From: an uncultured Oscillospiraceae bacterium
GTDB taxonomy: Bacteria; Bacillota; Clostridia; Oscillospirales; Ruminococcaceae
Direction: 5' to 3'
Assembly: GCA_900552945.1 (NCBI GenBank)
Contig: USBI01000054.1
Coordinates: 1-10,721 of the forward strand
Length of the DNA: 10,721 nucleotides
The position numbers and the translations under genes are program-made. The first letter of the stretch is position 1. Every line of letters starts with the position of its first letter. The notes beneath the pieces were generated by a model. That model was not told the origin of the DNA, made no database searches, and saw nothing but the letters and a program-made list of their open reading frames with translations. This document shows, one piece after another, positions 1 through 5,108 of this stretch.

Positions 1-40
1 GCTCCGGTCTCGTGGGCTCGGAGATGTGTATAAGAGACAG
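1..40 (+). other. Nextera adapter (Read 2 / i7 side), not genomic
   Basis: Positions 7-40 match the Nextera Read 2 transposase adapter: the GTCTCGTGGGCTCGG arm followed by the 19-base Tn5 mosaic end (AGATGTGTATAAGAGACAG, 22-40). Positions 1-6 (GCTCCG) sit where the i7 index ends and, from memory, fit the last six bases of one Nextera XT index. This is library sequence left in the assembly. Genomic sequence begins at 41. Confidence 0.97.
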
Positions 41-121
41 GGCTGGGATGCTGCCGCCGACTTTTTGCAAGGTGGGCTGCTTTTCTTCTGCATATTGAAA
101 TTCAAATTCAAAATCTATCAT
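41..121 (-). CDS. Partial N-terminus of an unidentified protein
   Basis: An ATG at 121 on the minus strand opens a frame of 27 codons with no stop before the adapter at 40. The peptide starts MIDFEFEFQYAEEK and continues to GGSIPA. It is acidic and shows no signal peptide or recognisable motif in this short piece, so I do not assign a family. An A/G-rich stretch (AAGAAAAGAG) about 7 bases upstream could be a weak ribosome binding site. It lies in the same direction as, and just downstream of, the first TetR gene, but a terminator-like hairpin (174-192) separates them. It may therefore need its own promoter, or be reached by readthrough. The frame could also be spurious, because too little sequence is present to judge coding quality. 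Confidence 0.45.
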
Positions 122-167
122 CGCAAACTCTTTTCTTATTAGTTAGCTGCCTCTAACCAGCGGCCGT

Positions 168-192
168 AAGAAACGGACGGATGGACCGTCCG
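168..192 (-). terminator. Terminator-like hairpin downstream of tetR-1
   Basis: A 7-bp perfect stem, CGGACGG (174-180) and CCGTCCG (186-192), with a 5-base loop lies 17 bases past the TetR-1 stop. On the minus strand it is followed by TTTCTTA. The U-tract is short, so termination may be partial. Confidence 0.55.
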
Positions 193-208
193 AATTAACT
201 TTTCGGAT

Positions 209-817
209 TTATTGCAAGGTATCGCATAGCTGCCGCCAGCCAGCGTTGGTGAAATCAAGGACTGCCTGTAAGCAGGTAAGCATTCTGCCTTCCTCCATAT
301 GCTGATCCAGCAGCCGGCGGAAGTACCAGAACTGTGAGCCCATCAAAAGACGGATCGCATCGGCATTTGGCGCTTTCCCATAGATATGCGAAAAGAATTC
401 CACCGTTTGTTCCGCTTTTTGATCCATTAGTTTATGCAGCACGGTTTCCATGGAGCTGCCATCGCTGCGGCAGAAAAATAAAGTGCAGTCATTGCAGTGC
501 TCGGTCAGCAGTTGAAAATATACCTGTTCTTCGGCGTTTATGGCGCGGAGGATATCATCCGGCTGCGCGCTGCACTTTGCTTTTTCGTATTCTTCCGCGA
601 TGGGAGCAAAGAGAACCTGCATCGTCTCAAAAAAATCCTGAAGCAGACTGGCAAACAACGCGTCTTTATTCTTGTATCTTGTGTAGATTGCCCCCGTAGT
701 AACACCGGCTTTTTCGGCGATCTTGTGCAAAGAGGCTTTCTGAAAGCCGTAAGCAAGAAATTCCGAATAAGCAGCCTGAATGATCCCATCATCCAGGGAA
801 TGATCCCTATTGGCCAT
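209..817 (-). CDS. TetR/AcrR-family transcriptional regulator (TetR-1)
   Basis: This 202-residue protein has the usual length of a TetR-family repressor. The N-terminal three-helix DNA-binding domain spans about residues 8-55. Its helix-turn-helix core reads KASLHKIAEKAGVTTGAIY, followed by the family-typical KNKDALFASLL. Residues 60-202 form the divergent helical ligand-binding and dimerisation domain, so the ligand cannot be predicted. The ATG at 817 is preceded by AGAGGAG, a good ribosome binding site. Upstream lies a consensus promoter with a paired dyad operator over its -10 and start site, which implies autorepression. The gene is divergent from a flavodoxin gene, a possible second target. 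The downstream partial gene at 41-121 is another candidate. Its HTH closely resembles that of the second TetR protein in this window (8727-9344). Confidence 0.93.
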   Translation of the reverse strand: MANRDHSLDDGIIQAAYSEFLAYGFQKASLHKIAEKAGVTTGAIYTRYKNKDALFASLLQDFFETMQVLFAPIAEEYEKAKCSAQPDDILRAINAEEQVYFQLLTEHCNDCTLFFCRSDGSSMETVLHKLMDQKAEQTVEFFSHIYGKAPNADAIRLLMGSQFWYFRRLLDQHMEEGRMLTCLQAVLDFTNAGWRQLCDTLQ

Positions 818-839
818 GTCTTCACTCCTCTGCGTCTAA

Positions 840-873
840 ATAATAACATCATTATCGATAACGACATTATTAT
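840..873. promoter_or_regulatory. Tandem dyad operator, probably for TetR-1
   Basis: An interrupted palindrome is centred between 856 and 857, with a perfect core TTATCGATAA (852-861) and outer arms TAATAA (841-846) and TTATTA (867-872). In all, 14 of 17 base pairs match across 840-873. The same DNA also reads as two 13-bp sites 15 bases apart, ATAACATCATTAT (843-855) and ATAACGACATTAT (858-870). It overlaps the -10 and predicted start of the tetR-1 promoter, the classic position for an autorepressor. That TetR-1 binds here is inferred. Confidence 0.75.
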
Positions 874-897
874 AGCGTTCTTTTTGCTGCTTGTCAA
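869..897 (-). promoter_or_regulatory. Consensus sigma-A promoter of tetR-1
   Basis: On the minus strand a perfect TTGACA -35 (897-892) and a perfect TATAAT -10 (874-869) are separated by exactly 17 bases. Transcription should start near 862, about 45 bases upstream of the tetR-1 start codon. Confidence 0.85.
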
Positions 898-1040
898 TGC
901 GAATTGCACACTGCTTTGCAAAAACACTCCTTGACAAATCTCGTCTCAACAGTGGCAGCAAGGGAAATCCATCGAGCAGCTTACCGTAGCTGGTTGATGT
1001 TTCTACCATAATAAATCAGAGAGAAAGGTTGTTTTGTCTT

Positions 1041-1463
1041 ATGAGTAAAGTTGCAGTTGTTTATTGGAGCGGTACCGGCAATACCGAAGCTATGGCGTCA
1101 GCCGTAGCGGAAGGCGCAAAAGGAAAGGGCGCAGAGGTGTCCCTGCTCACCGCCTCCGAATTTTCGGCAGACCAGGTCGGCAGTTACGACGCTATCGCCT
1201 TTGGCTGCCCTTCTATGGGGGCGGAACAGCTGGAGGAGAGCGAATTTGAACCGATGTTCGCCGGCTGCGAGGGGGACTTGCGCGGAAAGAACATCGCCCT
1301 GTTCGGCTCCTATGGCTGGGGCGACGGAGAATGGATGCGCAGCTGGGAGGAACGCTGCGGCGATGACGGAGCCAACCTTGTCTGCGACAGCGTAATTTGC
1401 AATGAGGCGCCGGATGATGACGCCTTGGCGGCGTGCCGTGAGCTGGGCGCAGCACTGGCTTAA
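1041..1463 (+). CDS. Short-chain flavodoxin
   Basis: This 140-residue flavodoxin is a soluble FMN-binding low-potential electron carrier that can replace ferredoxin. The FMN phosphate loop SGTGNT is at residues 10-15 after the first beta strand (KVAVVYW). The loop CPSMGAEQLEE (56-66) and the segment GSYGWGDGEW (89-98) are the expected isoalloxazine-contacting loops of short-chain flavodoxins. The ATG at 1041 is chosen because the protein then begins MSKVAVVYW as in the family. A GAGAAAGG sequence lies 12 bases upstream, a slightly long spacing. An in-frame TTG at 1029 directly abuts that site and is unlikely to be used. The gene is divergent from tetR-1 and ends in a hairpin terminator, so it may be monocistronic. 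Its redox partner is not in the window. Confidence 0.95.
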   Translation: MSKVAVVYWSGTGNTEAMASAVAEGAKGKGAEVSLLTASEFSADQVGSYDAIAFGCPSMGAEQLEESEFEPMFAGCEGDLRGKNIALFGSYGWGDGEWMRSWEERCGDDGANLVCDSVICNEAPDDDALAACRELGAALA

Positions 1464-1477
1464 AAAGTAAACGGATG

Positions 1478-1522
1478 CAGCGGCGGGGGCAAACATATCG
1501 CCTCCTGCCGCTGTGTTGTTTT
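1478..1522 (+). terminator. Terminator after flavodoxin
   Basis: CAGCGGC (1478-1484) pairs with GCCGCTG (1507-1513). The stem continues inward through G/C pairs with wobbles, and TGTTGTTTT follows. It lies between the flavodoxin stop and the next ribosome binding site, so it would insulate the downstream chimeric ORF. Confidence 0.75.
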
Positions 1523-1555
1523 GATGAAGAATGCTTTCCAAAAGGAGTGAACAGG

Positions 1556-2104
1556 ATGAAAATAAGTGAAATTGAGCAAAGCGGTATTCATCTCGGAACC
1601 CATGGTGAGAAGTACGGAAACTGGATGTCTGCCCCTGTGCTTTATATGGTTGGCGGGCTTCTGGCTCTGGCGGTGGTGCTGGCCGTACTGTTGTTTACGG
1701 TGTTTCGCCTTACAGTGCTTGGCGTAATATTTGTAATCGCCGCAGCCATATTCCTTGTGCTGCTTGGCTGGATCGCCTGGATCCGGCGGCAGTATTCTTT
1801 CGACGGAGGCGCCATGCTGGAGCTGCTCACCAAACCCTATGAATACCATATGATCGACTTCCTCTGCGATGCGGAAAGCTACTTCGGTATGACAGAGCAG
1901 GACTTTGCCGGGTGGGACGACAAAGTCCTGCTGATCCTGTCCGAGGACGATACCACTTTCAATCAAGCCTGCAAGGATTCCCTAATCGCCATTATGCCGC
2001 ATCCTACCGTTGTCACCAACCTGACCGGCGGGCATCTGGCGCTGATGGTCCGGCTGGAGCAGTATGCCGGTCTGGTGACAGAGTATATTCAAAAGCGGAT
2101 ATAG
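1556..2104 (+). CDS. Chimeric membrane ORF: methyltransferase-like N-terminus joined to alpha/beta hydrolase C-terminus
   Basis: This 182-residue ORF starts at ATG 1556 behind a strong AAAGGAG (1541-1547). Residues 1-25 are polar, 26-49 and 52-75 are two hydrophobic helices, and WIRRQYSFDGG follows. This N-terminal layout resembles Firmicute membrane-anchored class I SAM methyltransferases, but the SAM-binding motif that should come next is absent. From about residue 92 it resembles the last third of an alpha/beta hydrolase: a strand VLLILSEDD with a candidate acid Asp131/132, then LTGGHLALM with a candidate catalytic His160. The hydrolase nucleophile elbow (GxSxG) is missing. The most economical reading is an in-frame deletion fusion of two adjacent genes, or an assembly join, at roughly 1805-1831. 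Neither activity should survive. Family assignments are from memory of sequence patterns. It could instead be an uncharacterised membrane protein. Confidence 0.6.
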   Translation: MKISEIEQSGIHLGTHGEKYGNWMSAPVLYMVGGLLALAVVLAVLLFTVFRLTVLGVIFVIAAAIFLVLLGWIAWIRRQYSFDGGAMLELLTKPYEYHMIDFLCDAESYFGMTEQDFAGWDDKVLLILSEDDTTFNQACKDSLIAIMPHPTVVTNLTGGHLALMVRLEQYAGLVTEYIQKRI

Positions 2105-2193
2105 GGGAAAACACCGCAATCATACAAAACCCGCGGGATAGAGGCATCAATGTAGGAATGCAAAAATACTGACCTATACCAAGTGAACGTGAA

Positions 2194-2233
2194 ATAGGAA
2201 AACTCTATTCCATAATAAAATAATTTTCCCTAT
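2194..2233 (-). terminator. Possible weak terminator of the metal-ATPase operon
   Basis: ATAGGAAAA (2194-2202) can pair with TTTTCCCTAT (2224-2233) with one bulge, giving an AT-rich hairpin about 15 bases past the last minus-strand gene. The following minus-strand sequence, TTTCACG, is only weakly U-rich. Confidence 0.3.
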
Positions 2234-2246
2234 AAATCCGACGCCA

Positions 2247-2423
2247 CTATAACAGTTCTAAAATCAGCTTGACAAGCATTCCAATGAATATAACACCGCC
2301 GACTCCGCTGATAATTCCGTAAATTTTCACGGATTCTTTATCCCGTTTTTCTTTAATGAGATAGTAAATACCAACACCAGCAACTAAAGCGCCGATCAAC
2401 ATACCGATAATTGAAATAATCAT
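2247..2423 (-). CDS. Small two-helix membrane protein coupled to the P1B ATPase
   Basis: This 58-residue protein starts MIISIIGMLIGALVAG. A first membrane helix (about 2-23) is followed by a charged loop KEKRDKES and a second helix (about 36-57). I do not recognise the family. The ATG at 2423 is preferred over one five codons upstream because GGAGG lies 8 bases before it, inside the last codons of the ATPase gene. The start overlaps the ATPase stop as ATGA, which indicates translational coupling. That coupling suggests a role with the ATPase in the membrane, such as a regulatory or stabilising subunit. This is an inference from context only: it has no Cys or His, so it should not bind metal itself. 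It is the last gene of the transcript. Confidence 0.8.
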   Translation of the reverse strand: MIISIIGMLIGALVAGVGIYYLIKEKRDKESVKIYGIISGVGGVIFIGMLVKLILELL

Positions 2424-4300
2424 TTTCTTTTCCTCCATTTTAATAGCAATGCTGAATTGATAATTACAAGCACAGAGCCTGCATTGTGGACAAGCGCACC
2501 CACAACGGGATTCAGAATACCTGTTATAGCAAGCACGATGGCAAGGAAATTCAGTCCCATTGAAAAACTCAGGTTAAGTTTTATCGTAGTCATCATTCGT
2601 TTAGACAGGGATATTAAGTGAGGAAGCTCTTTAACTTCGTCATTGACCAATACAATATCAGCTGCATCTACTGCAATATCACTTCCAATCCCGCCCATTG
2701 CAATACCGACCGTTGCCTTTTTCAGTGCGGGCGCGTCGTTAATACCATCCCCAATCATACAAACAGCCTGCCTGTTCTCCTGATATTTTTCAATCAGCTT
2801 CAGCTTATCTTCAGGCAAACAGCCAGCATATACTTCACCAATCCCTAACTGCTTTGCAATACTGCTTGCAGAGTTTTCGTTATCACCCGTCAAAAGCACA
2901 GGCTGAACGCCACAGCTTTGCAAAGCATCAATCATTTCAGTGCTTTCTTTTCGAATGGTATCGGACAAGACAAGATATCCGATCATCTCGTCATCTGAAA
3001 ACAGGTAGGTTATTGTGCTGCCATCATTCAAAAAGCCTTGAATTTCGGGATTTGTTTGACAAATATTTTTATTGCCATTCGTCATATCCAGCTTGCCCGC
3101 AAAAATACGCTTTCCGTCCACGACAGCGCATACGCCCTGTCCAAGCCGCATTTCAAAATCAGTTGCTTTTGGGATAGGTGCATTCGCATTCTGCTTATAG
3201 CAGCCGACAATTGCTTTGCCAAGCGGATGCTCCGAGAATTGCTCTGCAGCGGCGGCAAGAGCATAAATATCCTGTTCCGTATAGCTTTCCGAAAGGGATT
3301 TTACAGCGATTACCTTTGGCTTTCCGTTGGTCAACGTTCCCGTCTTATCAAAGGTTACTCTCGAAACCTTTGATAATCTTTCCAAAGCGTCTCCCTCACG
3401 CACAAGGAAACTGTGCTTTGTGGCATTGCCAATCGCCGCCATGATTGCAGTAGGCGTCGCAAGTACCAAAGCGCAGGGGCAGAACACAACAAGAATGGTA
3501 ACCGCACGGATAATTTCTCCCGTTATTGCCCAAGTAAGGGCGGCGGCGGTCAGGGCGATCACAACAATCCAGGTTGCCCATCGGTCAGCCATACCGACAA
3601 TCTTTGCTTTTCCCGCATCTGCCGACTGAACAAGGCTGATCATCCGCTGAATAGAACTGTCCTCGCCAACCTTTGTGGCTTTCATTTCAAAAGCCCCGAA
3701 TCGGTTTACTGTTCCGCTTGACACCTCATCTCCAACCGTTTTATCGACAGGAATAGGCTCTCCCGTCATAACCGCCTGATCAATCGAAGTTTGCCCCGAA
3801 GTAATAATACCATCAACAGCAATCCCTTCACCCGGTAAAACACGGAGAATATCTCCGACTTTTACTTCGCTTGCGGGAATAACCGATTCTACGCCGCCAT
3901 GTACGACCCGTGCTGTCTGAGGCGTCAGTTTTACTAATTTCTCAATGCCAGCTCTGGCTTTTGTTACCGTTAAATCTTCAAGCAGAGCGCCGATCTGCAT
4001 GATAAAAGCAACTTCGCCCGCTGCAAAATCTTCGCCTATGCAGACAGAAGCAATCAGCGCAAGGGATACCAGCACATCCGCCTTGATATCAAAGGCTGTA
4101 ACAAGCCCGATGATTGCCTCCAAAATAATCGGTACACCGCATAAAATAATTGCCACCCAGGCGATGTCAAAAGGCAAAAAATCAAGTATGCCTGTCAGAC
4201 TGCAAATAAGAGCAATGCCCGAGATAACAAGGAATGTAATATCTTTCTTAGTTCCTCCGATTTCAAGCAAATGCTCCAATTTCTCCATCAACGCTTTCAT
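2420..4300 (-). CDS. P1B-type heavy-metal-exporting ATPase without N-terminal HMA domain
   Basis: This 626-residue protein pumps soft or transition metals across the cytoplasmic membrane using ATP. It shows the A-domain TGEP (179-182), the membrane metal-site CPC (274-276), phosphorylation DKTGT (Asp318), nucleotide-binding HP (358-359), TGDN (471-474) and hinge GDGINDAP (518-525). The start at 4300 is chosen over an ATG at 4318 because GGAGG lies 6 bases before it. The protein begins directly with membrane helices, so the usual CxxC metal-binding domain is absent. Near the C-terminus HNAGS (605-609) replaces both the MxxSS of Cu(I) pumps and the DxG of Zn/Cd pumps, so the substrate cannot be read from motifs alone. 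The CsoR upstream favours Cu(I), while Cd/Zn remains possible. The gene has its own promoter and CsoR-type operator and is coupled to a small membrane protein. Confidence 0.93.
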   Translation of the reverse strand: MKALMEKLEHLLEIGGTKKDITFLVISGIALICSLTGILDFLPFDIAWVAIILCGVPIILEAIIGLVTAFDIKADVLVSLALIASVCIGEDFAAGEVAFIMQIGALLEDLTVTKARAGIEKLVKLTPQTARVVHGGVESVIPASEVKVGDILRVLPGEGIAVDGIITSGQTSIDQAVMTGEPIPVDKTVGDEVSSGTVNRFGAFEMKATKVGEDSSIQRMISLVQSADAGKAKIVGMADRWATWIVVIALTAAALTWAITGEIIRAVTILVVFCPCALVLATPTAIMAAIGNATKHSFLVREGDALERLSKVSRVTFDKTGTLTNGKPKVIAVKSLSESYTEQDIYALAAAAEQFSEHPLGKAIVGCYKQNANAPIPKATDFEMRLGQGVCAVVDGKRIFAGKLDMTNGNKNICQTNPEIQGFLNDGSTITYLFSDDEMIGYLVLSDTIRKESTEMIDALQSCGVQPVLLTGDNENSASSIAKQLGIGEVYAGCLPEDKLKLIEKYQENRQAVCMIGDGINDAPALKKATVGIAMGGIGSDIAVDAADIVLVNDEVKELPHLISLSKRMMTTIKLNLSFSMGLNFLAIVLAITGILNPVVGALVHNAGSVLVIINSALLLKWRKRK

Positions 4301-4320
4301 GGAAACCCTCCGTTCCATAC

Positions 4321-4357
4321 CTTATGGGGTATGGGTATATAATACCATAGGGGGTAT
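4321..4357. promoter_or_regulatory. CsoR-type G-tract operator at the ATPase promoter
   Basis: On the plus strand G-runs occur at 4326-4329, 4333-4335 and 4350-4354, interleaved with ATACC and GGTAT arms. The clearest dyad is ATACC (4342-4346) with GGTAT (4353-4357), resembling known copper CsoR operators. A second pairing, GGTAT (4334-4338) with ATACC (4342-4346), overlaps it. The block covers the -10 and spacer, so bound repressor would block RNA polymerase. Confidence 0.72.
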
Positions 4358-4368
4358 AGGTTTGTCAA
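4339..4368 (-). promoter_or_regulatory. Promoter of the P1B ATPase gene
   Basis: On the minus strand a perfect TTGACA -35 (4368-4363) and a TATTAT -10 (4344-4339) are 18 bases apart. The spacer and the leader hold C-tracts (G-tracts on the plus strand) typical of a CsoR operator. Confidence 0.8.
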
Positions 4369-4375
4369 GCGAACA

Positions 4376-4407
4376 AAAGAAAAAAGCAGTCTGTTTCAAC
4401 TGCTTTT
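4376..4407 (-). terminator. Terminator of csoR
   Basis: AAAAGCAGT (4382-4390) and ACTGCTTTT (4399-4407) form a 9-bp perfect stem with an 8-base loop. On the minus strand it runs into TTTTTTCTTTT. It separates csoR from the ATPase promoter, so the two genes are likely transcribed separately. Confidence 0.8.
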
Positions 4408-4420
4408 CGCAAAAATTTCG

Positions 4421-4696
4421 TTAACCCATATTAGCAAAACGCTCTACCGCTTTCGTAAATTCCTCAATCGTTTTGTCTGCGTCCCCGTGTTCTATCCCGT
4501 CCTTGACGCAGTGCTTAATATGCCCCTCAAGCACCACCTGCCCGCACTTGTGCAGTGCAGATTTAGCGGCATTTAACTGTGAAAGGACATCTTCACAGGG
4601 GATATCTTCATCGATCATTCTGTCGATTGCCTGTACTTGTCCGATTATTTTTTTTAATCTGCGGTGCAGATTATCAGCATCCATACATTGTTTCAT
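4421..4696 (-). CDS. csoR: CsoR/RcnR-family metal-sensing repressor, CsoR-like
   Basis: This 91-residue all-helical repressor of the CsoR/RcnR/FrmR family (DUF156) binds operator DNA as a tetramer and releases it on binding metal. The family core RRLKKIIGQVQAIDRMI occupies about residues 12-28. The sensing residues line up as Cys34 (DIPCEDV), His59 and Cys63 (EGHIKHC), the Cys-His-Cys set of Cu(I)-sensing CsoR. Ni/Co sensors of the RcnR type have His in place of the second Cys. The start at ATG 4696 follows AGGAGCG with 5-base spacing and gives the usual length. A longer frame upstream would run through the promoter. Its own promoter and the ATPase promoter both carry G-tract operators, so it should be autoregulated and control the pump. 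Cu(I) is the likeliest signal. A sulfur or other-metal sensor is less likely. Confidence 0.92.
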   Translation of the reverse strand: MKQCMDADNLHRRLKKIIGQVQAIDRMIDEDIPCEDVLSQLNAAKSALHKCGQVVLEGHIKHCVKDGIEHGDADKTIEEFTKAVERFANMG

Positions 4697-4707
4697 CGTA
4701 ACGCTCC

Positions 4708-4725
4708 TATACTCTTGGGGGTATA
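4708..4725. promoter_or_regulatory. CsoR-type operator at the csoR promoter
   Basis: TATAC (4708-4712) and GTATA (4721-4725) flank a run of five G (4717-4721) on the plus strand. It lies just downstream of the csoR -10, across the likely transcription start. It shares the GGGGGTAT core with the ATPase operator (4350-4357), which supports one repressor acting at both promoters. Confidence 0.7.
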
Positions 4726-4730
4726 TGTAT

Positions 4731-4758
4731 ATTATACTGGTTTTTATGCCAAAGTCAA
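4731..4758 (-). promoter_or_regulatory. Promoter of csoR
   Basis: On the minus strand TTGACT (4758-4753) and a perfect TATAAT (4736-4731) are separated by 16 bases, about 35 bases upstream of the csoR start codon. Confidence 0.8.
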
Positions 4759-4781
4759 GTATTTGCGTTTGAGCAAGGAAA

Positions 4782-4808
4782 GGGAACGATATTTTTAATA
4801 TCGTTCCC
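4782..4808. repeat. 12-bp perfect inverted repeat (hairpin)
   Basis: GGGAACGATATT (4782-4793) and AATATCGTTCCC (4797-4808) pair perfectly around a TTT loop. It sits between the csoR promoter and the ribosome binding site of the divergent 55-residue membrane protein. Neither side has a clear U-tract, so it is not a standard terminator. It could be a 5' UTR element or an operator. Confidence 0.75.
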
Positions 4809-4852
4809 CAACTGCTCTTATGAAAATATCCGTTTTGGAAGGTGGATCGCAT

Positions 4853-5020
4853 ATGAAAAAGTTTAGAACCGCTGCCTCTGTTATCACAATGCTTATTGCC
4901 GGAACAGCCGGTTTCTTTATCGGTGCGGCTTTGGATAACGCAATGGGCGGGGCGTTTTTGTTTTCAATGATCGCCGGGATTGCCTGTGTGATTTATACAA
5001 TAGACAATCAAGAAAAATAA
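4853..5020 (+). CDS. Small two-helix membrane protein, divergent from csoR
   Basis: This 55-residue protein starts MKKFRTAASVITMLIAG. Two hydrophobic helices (about residues 7-27 and 32-50) flank a short turn DNAMGG, and it ends in a polar tail. I do not recognise the family. The ATG at 4853 is chosen because GAAGGTGG lies 7 bases upstream, whereas the in-frame ATG at 4820 has no ribosome binding site. The gene is single, on the opposite strand to csoR, and closes with a very strong terminator, which supports it being a real transcript. No clear promoter was found upstream, only the 12-bp hairpin. Its placement next to csoR suggests membership in the metal module, but nothing in the protein (no Cys or His) shows metal binding. 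Confidence 0.72.
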   Translation: MKKFRTAASVITMLIAGTAGFFIGAALDNAMGGAFLFSMIAGIACVIYTIDNQEK

Positions 5021-5065
5021 GGCCCGCAGGAAAGAGGTTTTTCCTCGTTTCCTGCGGGCCTTTTT
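5019..5065. terminator. Strong bidirectional terminator
   Basis: AAGGCCCGCAGGAAA (5019-5033) pairs perfectly with the 15 bases at 5048-5062, and GAGG/CCTC extends the stem inward around a TTTTT loop. The plus strand ends in a T-run through 5065. The minus strand runs into TTATTTTTC. It should end both the 55-residue gene and the convergent ABC operon. Confidence 0.92.
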
Positions 5066-5108
5066 GAATATGCTTACATATAGAACGCCCGCTGTATACA
5101 GGAACTGT

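Noticed and set aside
136..145. CTAACTAATA-type sequence shared with 8700-8709
   Set aside because: It is short, AT-rich and in opposite orientation relative to the genes, so it could be chance. It was not called as a shared operator.
981..1012. Possible MerR-type long-spacer promoter for flavodoxin (TTACCG, 20 bases, CATAAT, with GTAG/CTAC arms)
   Set aside because: The -35 is poor, the dyad is only four bases per arm and no MerR gene is present. A TTGACA at 931-936 has no -10 at the right distance, so no flavodoxin promoter is called.
1098..1541. Minus-strand frame opposite flavodoxin
   Set aside because: It is antisense to a clear flavodoxin and passes through its terminator. No ribosome binding site or motif was seen.
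2105..2246. Possible small gene or RNA in the gap between the chimeric ORF and the metal module
   Set aside because: No ribosome binding site with a plausible frame and no compact conserved RNA fold was seen beyond a weak AT-rich hairpin.
4421..4852. Longer csoR frame starting at 4852
   Set aside because: The extra 52 codons would cover the csoR promoter and operator, and the ATG at 4696 has a proper ribosome binding site and gives family length.
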